DNA of 15,797 nucleotides from Pleurotus ostreatus/Saccharomyces cerevisiae fusant (taxonomy: Eukaryota > Opisthokonta). The DNA lies in NCBI GenBank assembly GCA_024196135.1, contig JAMQCK010000792.1:1-15797 (forward strand). The letters are read 5' to 3'. The position numbers were made by a program, and so were the translations under genes. Under the pieces are notes generated by a model. That model had not been told where the DNA came from. It made no database searches and worked only from the letters and a program-made list of their open reading frames with translations. Positions within the stretch are counted from its first letter, which is position 1; each line of letters begins with the position of its first letter. Of this stretch, positions 1 to 8,477 are shown one piece after another.

Positions 1-394
1 TGTCGCTACGCTCGCTGCCATCCGCAACGTAGGTTTTTGATTGGACTTTCCACGGCCTTTCGTACTATACCCTCCACACTCCTTACACACTGTTTCCTTT
101 GATTTTCTCATGGACTTATCGCTCCGCCTTCGCACGAGGGGAAGTGTTGGACATTGTACGTGATTATCACGTGCTCGTCGGAGCCGACCTACTGTATAGT
201 TCTCGGTACTTACCGATGCTCGTCCGCGTCTCGATCGTTTACCATACCATACGTTCCTTACCGGTTTGCCTGACGCGCTCGTCGCCTAGCGCTACAGAGG
301 CAACCCGAATACATCCCCCTTCGCGCCCTCCTCGTGGTGTCCAGCTCGAACCTCAACACGACTGGCTCTTGTCCACCACCACTGCCCTGCCACT
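1..394. other. Upstream region of gene A, no gene assigned
   Basis: This stretch has no exon I can defend. It is moderately pyrimidine-rich on the plus strand, as expected for a fungal promoter and 5' leader. A CACGTG E-box-like hexamer lies near 168. An ATG at 110 opens a short frame that could be an upstream exon, but no convincing branch point links it to gene A. Confidence 0.4.
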
Positions 395-1667
395 ATGCAG
401 GCCTCGACTGGCTACCCTTTTCCTCGCTGCTCGCGCCTGCAGGAAACATTCGACAAGCTGGCTGAAGAGGGTGTGAATGAGCTGGAGCGGGTAGCGTACG
501 AGCTTTCGTCTGAAGACACTGTTCGCACCTTGTGCGGTACGTGGCCTCTCACCGAGCGAAAAGCGCAGAGATGCTTATGAACCGCCAGAGGTAGATCAGG
601 CGTTCCTTGAGCACCTAGAGCTCACGACCGTACGCGTGATGTACGAGCGCGACGCGCCGTTGCCTTTAGACGAGGTGTGGCCCAAAATAGGGCGCGAGCG
701 CCGCTTTCTCGATGCTATGAGGACGGTGCAGGGCGATATCGATCGTGTCAGGGAGGTCTGCGCCGGGATATTTGCCCTCCAATACGACAGCATCGAAGTA
801 GTGGACCCTTCGTTGACGTACGCTTGGTGGATAGACGGCGTGGTGATTGATATGGATATAATAGGGATTCCGGAGCCGGTGCGTACGCCGCTGTTCATGC
901 GTTGTAGCCTGCTGAAGCGCTACACAGTCCACCCGTCGGCAACTGAGCTTCCCCGTCCACGGCAAGGGATCCTTCGCCTGCGTCATCTTGGCGCACTGCA
1001 GCACTCATCTGGCCAGCTGTGGCATCGACATGGCACAGGCCGCCCTGTTCTACAGACAGATCAATGGCGCTTACCAGCGCGTGAGTTGGTGGGACCTCCT
1101 ACCTATCAGCCACGACAAGGTCAGCGTTGTCGTCTGCGGCGACAAAACGTTTCTCCCTTCGCCTAGACCGTGGGAGGACTTCGCCGTGACAGACTACGAC
1201 ATCGCCGACTTCGAGCTTATACCAACTGGCAAGAGCATCACGCTCAACTTTCGCTTCCGGCGCTGCATGGATCACCATACCAAAGAGCTGGTGCGCATCT
1301 TGTCTACGGACTTATGGATTATCTAACCGTGGTATAGTCAGGGGTCCGTACGGCCAAAGTCCAAGCAGCCCTACTAGCCGGCGGCTGGGTGGTGCTGAAC
1401 TCCTTCAAGGCGAGTCTCTTCCAGCAGGCCGACATCAGGTGGGACCCGGACTCTGCGGTACTCCTGCGCGAGTACCCAGACAACTATCGCATGGGCTCGG
1501 CACCGACTGCCCTTCCGGTACACTGGACGGTCCCCATACCCGTTGGGCCGTACGAGGAGACTCTGACTATCCACGCTGTATGTTCTGTCTGCGTCCAGAT
1601 CGCCGGCGGCCGTTGCATGCGCTTCGGCGAGCATCTGTCCCCATCGTCGCAGTCAGATTCCGCCTAG
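395..1667 (+). CDS. Gene A: hypothetical protein, 4 exons, 374 aa
   Basis: I do not recognise the family. The model is exons 395-536, 589-878, 928-1290 and 1338-1667, which sum to 375 codons including TAG. The introns are 52, 49 and 47 nt; they start GTACGT, GTGCGT and GTGCGC and end CCAG, ACAG and ATAG. The third has a clear CTAAC branch point. The introns shift the frame correctly each time, which supports the model. The N-terminal third is helical and charged (TFDKLAEEGVNELERVAYEL). The centre contains LTYAWWIDGVVIDMDIIGIP and SFPVHGKGSFACVILAHCS, which look like beta-strand-rich folded protein. The last exon holds GGWVVLNSF and HWTVPIPVGPYEETLTIHAV. No signal peptide or membrane segment is obvious. 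The start at 395 is the first ATG in frame with exon 1, but an upstream exon cannot be excluded. Gene B follows 293 bp downstream in the same direction. Confidence 0.65.
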
Positions 1668-1960
1668 TTCATACTCATCCTTTCTGTATTCGACATTGCC
1701 TACTTCTTTTTGTTCACCGTACGCGTCGCGCACAATGACAGCATATACGCACAGAAAACAATGACAATGTCGTGGAACATGAACTGTGCAACGACGCAGG
1801 GACTGAAACTTCCCTTTGCAGGGCAGCGCCTCGAGGCAGATGTGGAGGTGCTATAACGTAAGTCAAGCATCGCCGTCCTGCTTCCCAGATTGACGACGAT
1901 TCCAGCCTCTTCCTTCTTGATTCCTCTCATCACTTGTCTCTCATCCTCGTCGGCGTCATC
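1668..1960 (+). promoter_or_regulatory. Intergenic region and presumed promoter of gene B
   Basis: This 293-bp spacer lies between gene A's stop and gene B's ATG. A TATA-like GCTATAACG at about 1850-1858 sits about 105 bp before the ATG. A CT-rich tract (about 1895-1955) fills the space just before the start, as in many fungal core promoters. No experimental start site is known. Confidence 0.35.
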
Positions 1961-4900
1961 ATGGAACTTCGTAGCGCCACCCTTCGGGATGAACAAGAGG
2001 CGATCGAAGAGCAGGAGGCGCAGATGAAAGCCCAGAGGCAGAAGCTCAGATCGAGGAACAAGCCCGCGCCGGCGCCGGGCACGGTCGACGCGGCAGCGCA
2101 GGACTCCGCTGGCAAGAACGCTGGTCTTCGCGGGCAAGGCATCACTGTCCCGAAGATCGTCGGTAACAAAACGCGGGCGCGCTCGACAGCGAAGAACAAG
2201 AACTGGGGCCCGGCATCCTCCCAACGCAAGGCCCAGAAGCGGTCCCCACTACCCCAACGGCAGACTTCCCCGCCTCCTCCTGCACGCGTCGGTGGTCGCC
2301 GCCCTCACCTCCAAGAGTCGGGCATCGAAACCAACACGCACCGCGAGCAAGCCGCAGAGGAGCCCGGGGTGCGCCATGTCCAGAATAGTAGCGAAGAGCG
2401 TCCACAGGTGCGTAGTCATTCGTAGTCGGATATCTGGACCTTGTCTGACGGCTTCACTCAGCCTTCGACCACACACAAGAACAGTGATAACCCTGGGGGT
2501 CCTGCATATGCTGGCCGAACCCCCAGGGCTTCACAAGTACAAGGGCGCATGGTCTTCGATTGCGTTGAGATCCCGCTCGTCGACCGAACTCTCCATCCAT
2601 CTACGAATCTCGGACCTGCCCATGCTGGAGGGTGTGGGCCACAATCCCCAACAACTGCTGCTCTGGCTCCAGAGGCGTCCAAAGCGAAGCGCAAACGCTC
2701 GCCGTCGGTAGAGCGTGCCGCCACGTCCGGCAGCCCGCCTGTCTTGCCTAAGCCGGCGCGAAAGAAAACCAAGACTGGTGGCAAGGGCACTGGACGAAAG
2801 GGCGCAGACACCAAACGCAAGGACAAGGGTGGTCAGACAATTACGAAGGTCGATGGCAAGGGGCGCGCCATCGCAATCGGTGGAATGGCTCAAGGCAGGC
2901 AGCCCGACGGTGACGCTGCTCGAGCGCGAACCGAGTACGGTGATGCCTGGCTGGCGTTCATGAGGAACGAAAGCCCCGCACCTCCCACCGCGACCCCAGA
3001 GGCCGCTGCCGCCATGGTGCAGGACAAGAGGCAGCTGAAACGAAACAAGCTCGCCAGTGCATTGCCCACCGAAACCCCTAAGGGTCGTGCTCCCGCGAAT
3101 AACTTCGACTTCAGCCCCCCAACGCCTGAGCCGTCACCATGCCCTCCCCCACGCCGAGGCGCCCAAGCCAATTCCAACACCGGGTCGGGTGAAGGCCCCT
3201 CAACAAGCAATCCGCATGCCCTTGCGTCGACTTCGCAGTTGGGCAGTTCAGCGACGACACCGAAGCGTACAGGCGCAATGGCCAAATCCGCGACAGTGCC
3301 AAAGGCGGCAGCCGCTGCTGATACTCTCGCAACGCCCGCACGCGCGACTGTGGCGCGCCCGAAGCCCAAGGCAAAGCGCAAGCGCACGACGGCCAAGCCT
3401 GCATCCCGGCAGAACGTAGCTGATGTCACATCCCTGTTCGACGACTGCGAAGAGGAGACGCCGCTGGCCGGTCCCTCCGGATCGTCTGCGAAGTTCGCAA
3501 CAACCGATCGCGCAGACGATCCAGAAGTGGACGAAGGCGACGCCTCGCCAGTTGCATCGTCCAAAGCGAAGGATAAAAAGAAGACCGGCGTAGTATCTGA
3601 CGAACTACGCCAAACCGCGGAGAAGCTGGGAATGGAGTACCTGCAGCAGATAACAGAGCTCGCACACGAAGCGGAGAAAGATCCCGACGAGTTCTTCAAG
3701 CTTGTTGGCTGGATGCATAGCGATTATTATGCGCCGCGTGACGAGAATATGGCGAACATGTTTGCGAAGGCTTTCTCCGCCACATATGAAGGTGGTAAGT
3801 ACTACGCCGACCGAAGGTTCAGGGCACGTCTGACATACCGCTAGATGACCGGACGGATCTTCGGGCGAAGGGGACTGCGGCGTATCACAGCGAAATCGAA
3901 AAGCTGACGGACAAGCTTGGACGACCTCCCACGCAGTTCGAGAAGGCCGAGCACTTGCAGGCGGAGCTGCGCCTGGCAGCCGATATCGCGGCAAAGAAGC
4001 GCTCGTCCGGCGGGAAGGGCAAGCGCCTACGCACAATGAAGGGCATCGCAGGCAAGCTCACGCAGCAGGCTACGTCGCACCTCTTCCATGATGGCATGAC
4101 AGCCTTTGGTTGGGTGGTTGATACTCATGCGCTTCAAGACCACGCTGCTGGCGTGGTGATGTTTGGAGCAGGAGAAGCGTTCGAGGCGCTGACACGCGAA
4201 TACGACGGCAATTTTCATGAGATGCTGGACCAGATGACGCGGATCTTGAGGTTCGTTAGTTGTACGTTGCGTGCCACGCTCGCATCTGACATATTTACCA
4301 GGAACTGTCGACTCCAAGTCCGCTCGAAGTGGACAGGTGGCGAGTCATCCGCGATGCCTACGGACAAGAGTGAAGACGCAGTCGCCTATACCCGACGTGA
4401 TTGGAGCCCCGGTACCCAAGAGAACAACTGTGATGGCTACTGGCGCGTCATCAAGGAATGCCTTCGCGAGGACCTTGGTGAGTCGGGCGAATGGGCGGCG
4501 TACGGCAATAGCTAACATGTTCTATCAGCGCGGGCATCTGTTCTGATTGGCGTTTCTGTCAACAAGAAGGGCCATCCGGGCGACCTCCCGAAGCAGCTCC
4601 CGTACCGTAAGCTCGCCGACATACTCTACACATGGGAGCTCGAGCTTCGCGGATGGCCTGAGGTGTTCAAGCCTTACGCCCCCGTCATGCTGTCGAACGC
4701 GCCGAAGCAGGACACGCCACCTCAGAAACCACTTGGCAAGGACTGGACAAGCACCGCAAGAGATATGTGGTTGTTGCGCAAGACAGCAGAGACCCGTATC
4801 CTCGATGAAGGATTGACTGGCGATGACGCCCGTCAGGTCCTGCGCGAGTGCAACGCGCCCGCCATCCTTCCAATCCCGAAGGACGTCCTTGAGGGAAAGG

Positions 4901-5556
4901 TACTTGCCGACCTGGGCGAGACTCCGATGGTGATCTCCAGGGAAAAGCTGAATGCCCTCTTTACAAGGGAACAGCGATCAGTCCGCTACCTACGGGACGT
5001 GCAGGAAGGAACAGATACGCGCGTGAAGTGGCAAGCTTGGAGGGAGAAGGGGAAAGGTCGGGCTGGGGAATCTCGATTGCAGAGGCTGGCCAGGCGCGAT
5101 GGCAAGCCTGCAGGCCTGCCCAAGCCTCGGCGTCGCAAGGCATCCAAGTCGAAGGCCACAGTCGACGATGCCATTGATGTTGATATGGATGCCAAAATTG
5201 AAACCCACGCTGGGGCCGGCGTCGACATGGAGAAGGACGAGGAGGGTGGCAAGGAAGACGACGAGGAGAAGGACAAGGAGAAGAAGGATGATGAGGACGA
5301 AGAAGACGAGGACGAAGAAGATGACGAGGAGAAGAAGAAGGATGAAGAGGACGAAGAAGATGACGAGGAGAAGAAGGATGACGAGGACGAAGATGACGAG
5401 GAGAAGAAGGATGACGAGGACGAAGACGACGAGGACGAGGATGAGGACGAGGACGAGGATGAGGACGAGGACGAGGACGAGGATGAGAACGACAGAATGG
5501 ATGTGATGGACACTGGTGACTATTTTTCCGGGAACGAAGACAGTGACGAGGAGTGA
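1961..5556 (+). CDS. Gene B: large basic/acidic, probably nuclear protein, 5 exons, 1129 aa
   Basis: The family is not recognised. Exons 1961-2407, 2462-3794, 3845-4250, 4302-4477 and 4529-5556 give 1130 codons including TGA. The introns are 54, 50, 51 and 51 nt. Each has a GTNNGT donor, a CTGAC or CTAAC branch point and an AG acceptor. Residues 1-60 are a charged helix (RDEQEAIEEQEAQMKAQRQK). Residues about 60-520 are disordered, rich in Pro, Ala and Lys, with nuclear-localisation-like clusters (KAKRKR near 220, ARKKTK near 245, KPKAKRKR near 448). Residues about 560-1010 look folded and include FGWVVDTHALQDHAAGVVMF, WSPGTQENNCDGYWRVIKE and GHPGDLPKQLPYRKLADILY. Residues about 1022-1129 are an almost pure Asp/Glu/Lys tail. 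That architecture suggests a chromatin-associated or histone-binding protein, but this is inference from composition only. Exon 2 could hide a further small intron in its low-complexity part. Confidence 0.7.
4251..4301 (+). other. Stop-free, in-frame intron of gene B
   Basis: This predicted 51-nt intron (GTTCGT donor, CATCTGACAT branch region, CCAG acceptor) is a multiple of three and has no stop. Retention would therefore add 17 residues without breaking the frame. A weaker alternative donor (GTACGT at 4262) would give a 40-nt intron. The 51-nt version matches the size of its neighbours. Confidence 0.5.
5228..5490 (+). repeat. GAG/GAC/GAT acidic-codon microsatellite inside gene B
   Basis: This degenerate purine-rich repeat of GAG, GAC, GAT, GAA and AAG codons encodes runs of Glu, Asp and Lys. 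It becomes a nearly pure alternating Glu-Asp run at about 5420-5486. The longer units follow a pattern like DDEEKKDDEDED. The opposite strand reads as poly-Ser and is not a gene. Such tracts are prone to slippage, so length variation between strains is likely. Confidence 0.85.
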
Positions 5557-5814
5557 TGACTAGTTACGATTATGGATGAACAAGTGCAACATTGCCTAGC
5601 CTGTAGCAGATGACCTATTCATCTCTAGCTCACATTCTTTGATACTAGTGGCATAGTTACCTGGGCTTTCTGTTATGATCTGTCCTGGCATATTCTACAG
5701 AAATCCAACACTTGTATTAATGTTGTATGGCTAGCAACGTGATCAACAGATTGGATACACCAAAAACCCAGAAACTAAGGCGACAGAATATGCTGTGCAA
5801 AAGAAAGTAGAATG

Positions 5815-6021
5815 ATCTGGGACAGATTATGCTGTAAGTCAGAATATTCAGGGGCAGGTAGTAAGAGATTAATCTGCAACAGATTTATCTACAGGACAAG
5901 CAGAGCCACAGATTAATCTGAGACAGAGTAGTCTACAAGAAATTTATCTGCGACGTAGATTAATCTGGGCCAGATTAATCTACAGCATATTCCGGAATGC
6001 AGAATAATCTGACCGGTATTC
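5815..6021 (+). repeat. Degenerate part of the palindromic repeat array
   Basis: Irregular units of about 12, 15 and 17 bp mostly end in ATC or ATTC and restart with TG or TA. Many carry the perfect palindrome CAGATTAATCTG (for example near 5910) or a near copy. The units share their layout with the regular array that follows, so this is probably the same array at an older, more diverged stage. Confidence 0.6.
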
Positions 6022-6208
6022 TGTGCCCCAGAGTATTCTACAATCCAGAGTATTCTGTAGCACAGAATTCTCTGTAGCACAGAATTCTCTGTAGCACAGA
6101 ATACTCTGTAGCACAGAATACTCTGGACTGTAGAATACTCTGGACTGTAGAATACTCTGGGGCACAGAATACTCTGGGCTATAGAATACTCTGTGGTACA
6201 GAATACTC
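6022..6208 (+). repeat. Tandem array of eleven 17-bp palindrome-bearing units
   Basis: Eleven consecutive units of exactly 17 bp start at 6022, 6039, 6056, 6073, 6090, 6107, 6124, 6141, 6158, 6175 and 6192. The consensus is close to TGTAGCACAGAATACTC. Units 3 and 4 are identical, as are 5 and 6, and 7 and 8. The last bases of one unit plus the TG of the next form CAGAATACTCTG, an imperfect 12-bp palindrome with CAGA/TCTG arms. A twelfth, broken unit starts at 6209. Confidence 0.9.
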
Positions 6209-7086
6209 TGGCCGAATAAGTACAATAGAAAGAATGGATTTAGACTACAGATGGTGACTCAAACATTACATCTAAGTAGACTTTGTTTATGTGCCCCAGG
6301 AGGCTTGAGTCTAGTCCAACACTGGCTCTATAGCTACAATAGGCTGTGCTTGCCACCCAACTTGCCACAAATGATCCGAAAGTGGGAGCGACATCACCCA
6401 TTCTACGGATCATCTTTGAATATTCTGGTATCAGCATTGCAATCGCTCCTAGTTGACGATCACTAACGGCAACTACAAGCACGAAGTCTTGAGCACTACA
6501 CTCCACTTACTGTGGCTCTAGGTTACGATTACCTTCCCACACTTAATGTTGCGCGCGCCTTCAGCTAGCTCTCGTTCAGAGCAAGTCTTGCTGGAGAAGC
6601 ACATATAGAGGGCAAGCATAACTTGACATGGTGGGAGCGATGGTCAGATTCATTGACGAAGTATAATCTTCGTACAAGCGCTGAGATATACAGTACATAG
6701 GCTTCGAACCGAAGCGCGATCAGCAAGACTGCTATCGTATAACATATATAAGATACCCCGCACACCGCGCACACCGCTCATGCATGCAGCTATAGCTCTC
6801 CTGACCTAGAAAGGTCAGCATACGCCCAGGATGAAGCCGTACGAGCATGGTCACGTGAAGGTTCAACTTTCTTGAAACACCCGACGTCGAGAAGGCCGGT
6901 GTTCAAGGCGTGCTTGCTGGTGGCTCTAATGCGAGGGATAAGTGCTGATCCGCCTGCCAATTTGCTTGCCATTATTTACTACGTGACTCCGTAGGTTGAC
7001 AGTGTGACCGTACGCGTTTTGGCTCCTCGCCCTGCCCTTCTTCCACCATCTACCTCAGAGCAGCCGACCACTCTGCGTCCACAAAA

Positions 7087-7143
7087 GTAAGCCATCCATC
7101 ACCGCCAGCACGAAGTCGAAGTCGTCATCTAACGAACAATCAG
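7087..7143 (+). other. Probable 5' UTR intron of gene C
   Basis: A 57-nt stretch starts GTAAGC, contains CATCTAACGA (CTAAC branch point) 18 nt before its end, and ends CAG one base before the ATG at 7145. The signals match the coding introns of the same gene, so the leader is probably spliced. Confidence 0.5.
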
Positions 7144-7144
7144 C

Positions 7145-7725
7145 ATGTCAGGCCCGACCCAGTCACCGCGCACCGATGATATTCCCGCATCCGGCGGCAA
7201 CCCCTACACATCGACGACCTCATGTCCTGAAGGACAATCGGCAGCCGCTACGGAGGTGATCGCAGTCAACGAGCAGGCAGGTCGAGTTGGCGCCGGATCG
7301 GAGTCGGCAGTGGTGTTGGCGACGAAACGCGCCCAGCCTAGCGCCGCGGTCATGGCAGCAAAAGTATCGAACAAGGCTGCCCTGGAGAGGGAGATAGAGG
7401 AGCTCCGCATGCAGATCTGCTTGAAGGCAGACGAGCTGGCGAAGCGCTTTGGAAAGTACGTGATCAATCCAGGAACACCGCTCTGGGGCTGACCCTTGCA
7501 TAGAAAGAAGGCTCACCTGCAGCAGCGCGTGCTTTTTGGCAGCAGCGTGAAGAATAAGTGCAAGCCGAGCGGCTGGAACCACTTCCTTGGCGAAAAGACT
7601 CGGGAGTACAATCGGGGTGCGTGTACTTCCTCCTAGCCACTCCTTGCCAACGATCTGACAGATAGTTAGGACGACCAAGAAGTGAACGGTTGAGCAGTCC
7701 CAAATTCACGATTGCAACTGGCAAC
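7145..7725 (+). pseudogene. Gene C, 5' part: HMG-box-like protein split by the retrotransposon
   Basis: Gene C has coding exons 7145-7455, 7504-7616, 7670-7725 joined to 13272-13439 across the insertion, then 13488-13677, 13741-13818 and 13866-13921. These give 324 codons including TAA (323 aa). The two introns in this half are 48 nt (GTACGT, branch GCTGACC, TAG) and 53 nt (GTGCGT, branch ATCTGACAG, TTAG). The nearer AG at 7665 would put a stop into exon 3, so the acceptor at 7669 is preferred. Residues 1-95 are low-complexity and end in a helix (LEREIEELRMQICLKADELA). From about residue 122 the sequence GWNHFLGEKTREYNRGRP resembles the start of an HMG box. The element splits the exon after codon 160, inside this box. 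The family resembles HMG-like proteins that I recall near KDZ transposons in Agaricomycetes; that link is from memory. The allele is presumably null. Confidence 0.75.
7721..7725 (+). repeat. Left target-site duplication (GCAAC)
   Basis: GCAAC directly precedes the left LTR and recurs directly after the right LTR. Five bp is the usual size for Ty3/Gypsy integration. The copy sits in frame as the end of codon 159 and all of codon 160 of gene C. Confidence 0.95.
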
Positions 7726-8010
7726 TGTTAGGTCCGGCTACTGCACGTGGTTCGGCGTAGACGGCGCGTCGCGGACGACGAGGTTATACTCGGCGATGGC
7801 GCGGACGTGCGGATACGATGAGAAGATCAAGAAAAGAAGCTAGATTCGAAGAGAGAATAGAAACGATACGTGTCGAGTGAACAAAATACTAAGTCTGGCT
7901 TGCCTCGTGCTGAGGGCAGCCTTAAGTACTGGAGCGATAACCCTAAAGGGGTAAGTAGATAAGATAGGTAGGAGGAGGAAGAGTAAGGAGGTGTAGTACG
8001 GGTCGTAACA
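7726..8010 (-). repeat. 3' LTR (left in the window)
   Basis: This 285-bp repeat is identical to 12982-13266 except for T at 7819, where the other copy has C at 13075. The ends are the short inverted repeat TGTTA/TAACA. In the element's sense it is the downstream LTR. Confidence 0.97.
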
Positions 8011-8477
8011 GTACCCCCCCCTCTAGCGAAGACTCCCCGAGTCGAGTGTGTCGAGGGAAATGGCAGGACAGCAAAAAACGAAGGGGGTCGAGGAGATGTC
8101 GGCGGTTTCGAACGCGCTCAAGTCACGTGCCTCGGCGATTCCCGTCTTTCGACTCGGGCGTTGGGTGCGTCGACAGTTGACGAGCCTCGACGACCTCTCG
8201 CGCGACACTGTCGTGCTCGTATGCGCGCTGCGATCAGTCTCCCCTCTCCCTGGCGTCTACTCCTTGCGCTGGTCGCCGTCGCCTCTTTTCTCGTGGACGT
8301 GGGTCGCGGCTTATCGGATGATCAGCGCTTCTCCCAGCGCGGCTTGGGCGTGCCGTCCTGCGCCTTCTTCTCGTGCCCTTCGCGCCGGTGCCAGCCCATG
8401 TCCTCAAGGCTCCCCATCGAGTCTCTTTAAGGCGCGGGGTCGGCTCTTTCTCCTTCAACCGTCTCTTTCTTCTCGCG
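8011..8477 (+). promoter_or_regulatory. Element interior upstream of the antisense coiled-coil gene
   Basis: This stretch of 467 bp lies between the left LTR and the ATG at 8478. A TATA-like TCTTTAAGG (8424-8432) sits about 50 bp before the ATG, followed by a CT-rich tract (about 8441-8475), the arrangement expected of a fungal core promoter reading plus. A CACGTG E-box-like motif lies near 8125. A short frame from ATG 8221 to 8430 would encode 69 aa with a signal-peptide-like start (LLLALVAVASFLV), but its coding status is doubtful. Confidence 0.45.
8014..8024 (-). other. Polypurine tract
   Basis: On the element's sense strand this reads AGAG followed by a G run, ending three bases before the 3' LTR. 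This is the expected site and composition of the primer for plus-strand DNA synthesis in LTR elements. Confidence 0.8.

Larger units (their letters stand above)
5557..7086. other. AT-rich intergenic region between genes B and C
   Basis: About 1.5 kb without a supportable gene. The first half holds the palindromic repeat array described separately. The second half has only short open frames with no splice support. A strong TATA box (TATATAAG, 6745-6752) sits next to a short imperfect repeat of CGCACACC, but no downstream coding start fits it. CT-rich sequence from about 7018 to 7075 is the likely core promoter and 5' leader of gene C. Confidence 0.5.

Noticed and set aside
99..476. 125-codon plus-strand frame before gene A
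   Set aside because: Not in the frame of gene A, no splice link, and composition of promoter or leader DNA.
2890..3699. 269-aa minus-strand frame
   Set aside because: Shadow of gene B exon 2, where GC-rich third positions keep the reverse frame open.
4986..5513. Poly-serine protein on the minus strand
   Set aside because: It is the complement of gene B's Asp/Glu tail; gene B has splice and codon support.
6022..6208. CRISPR-like array
   Set aside because: The repeats are 17 bp, tandem and without spacers, in a eukaryotic sequence.
6700..6710. tRNA gene on the minus strand (B-box-like GGTTCGAAGCC)
   Set aside because: No matching A box, no acceptor pairing, and the T-arm stem does not form in the right register; it is a simple local hairpin.
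7617..7665. Acceptor at 7665 for gene C intron 2
   Set aside because: It puts a stop seven codons into the next exon; the acceptor four bases on (7669) keeps the frame open across the insertion site.
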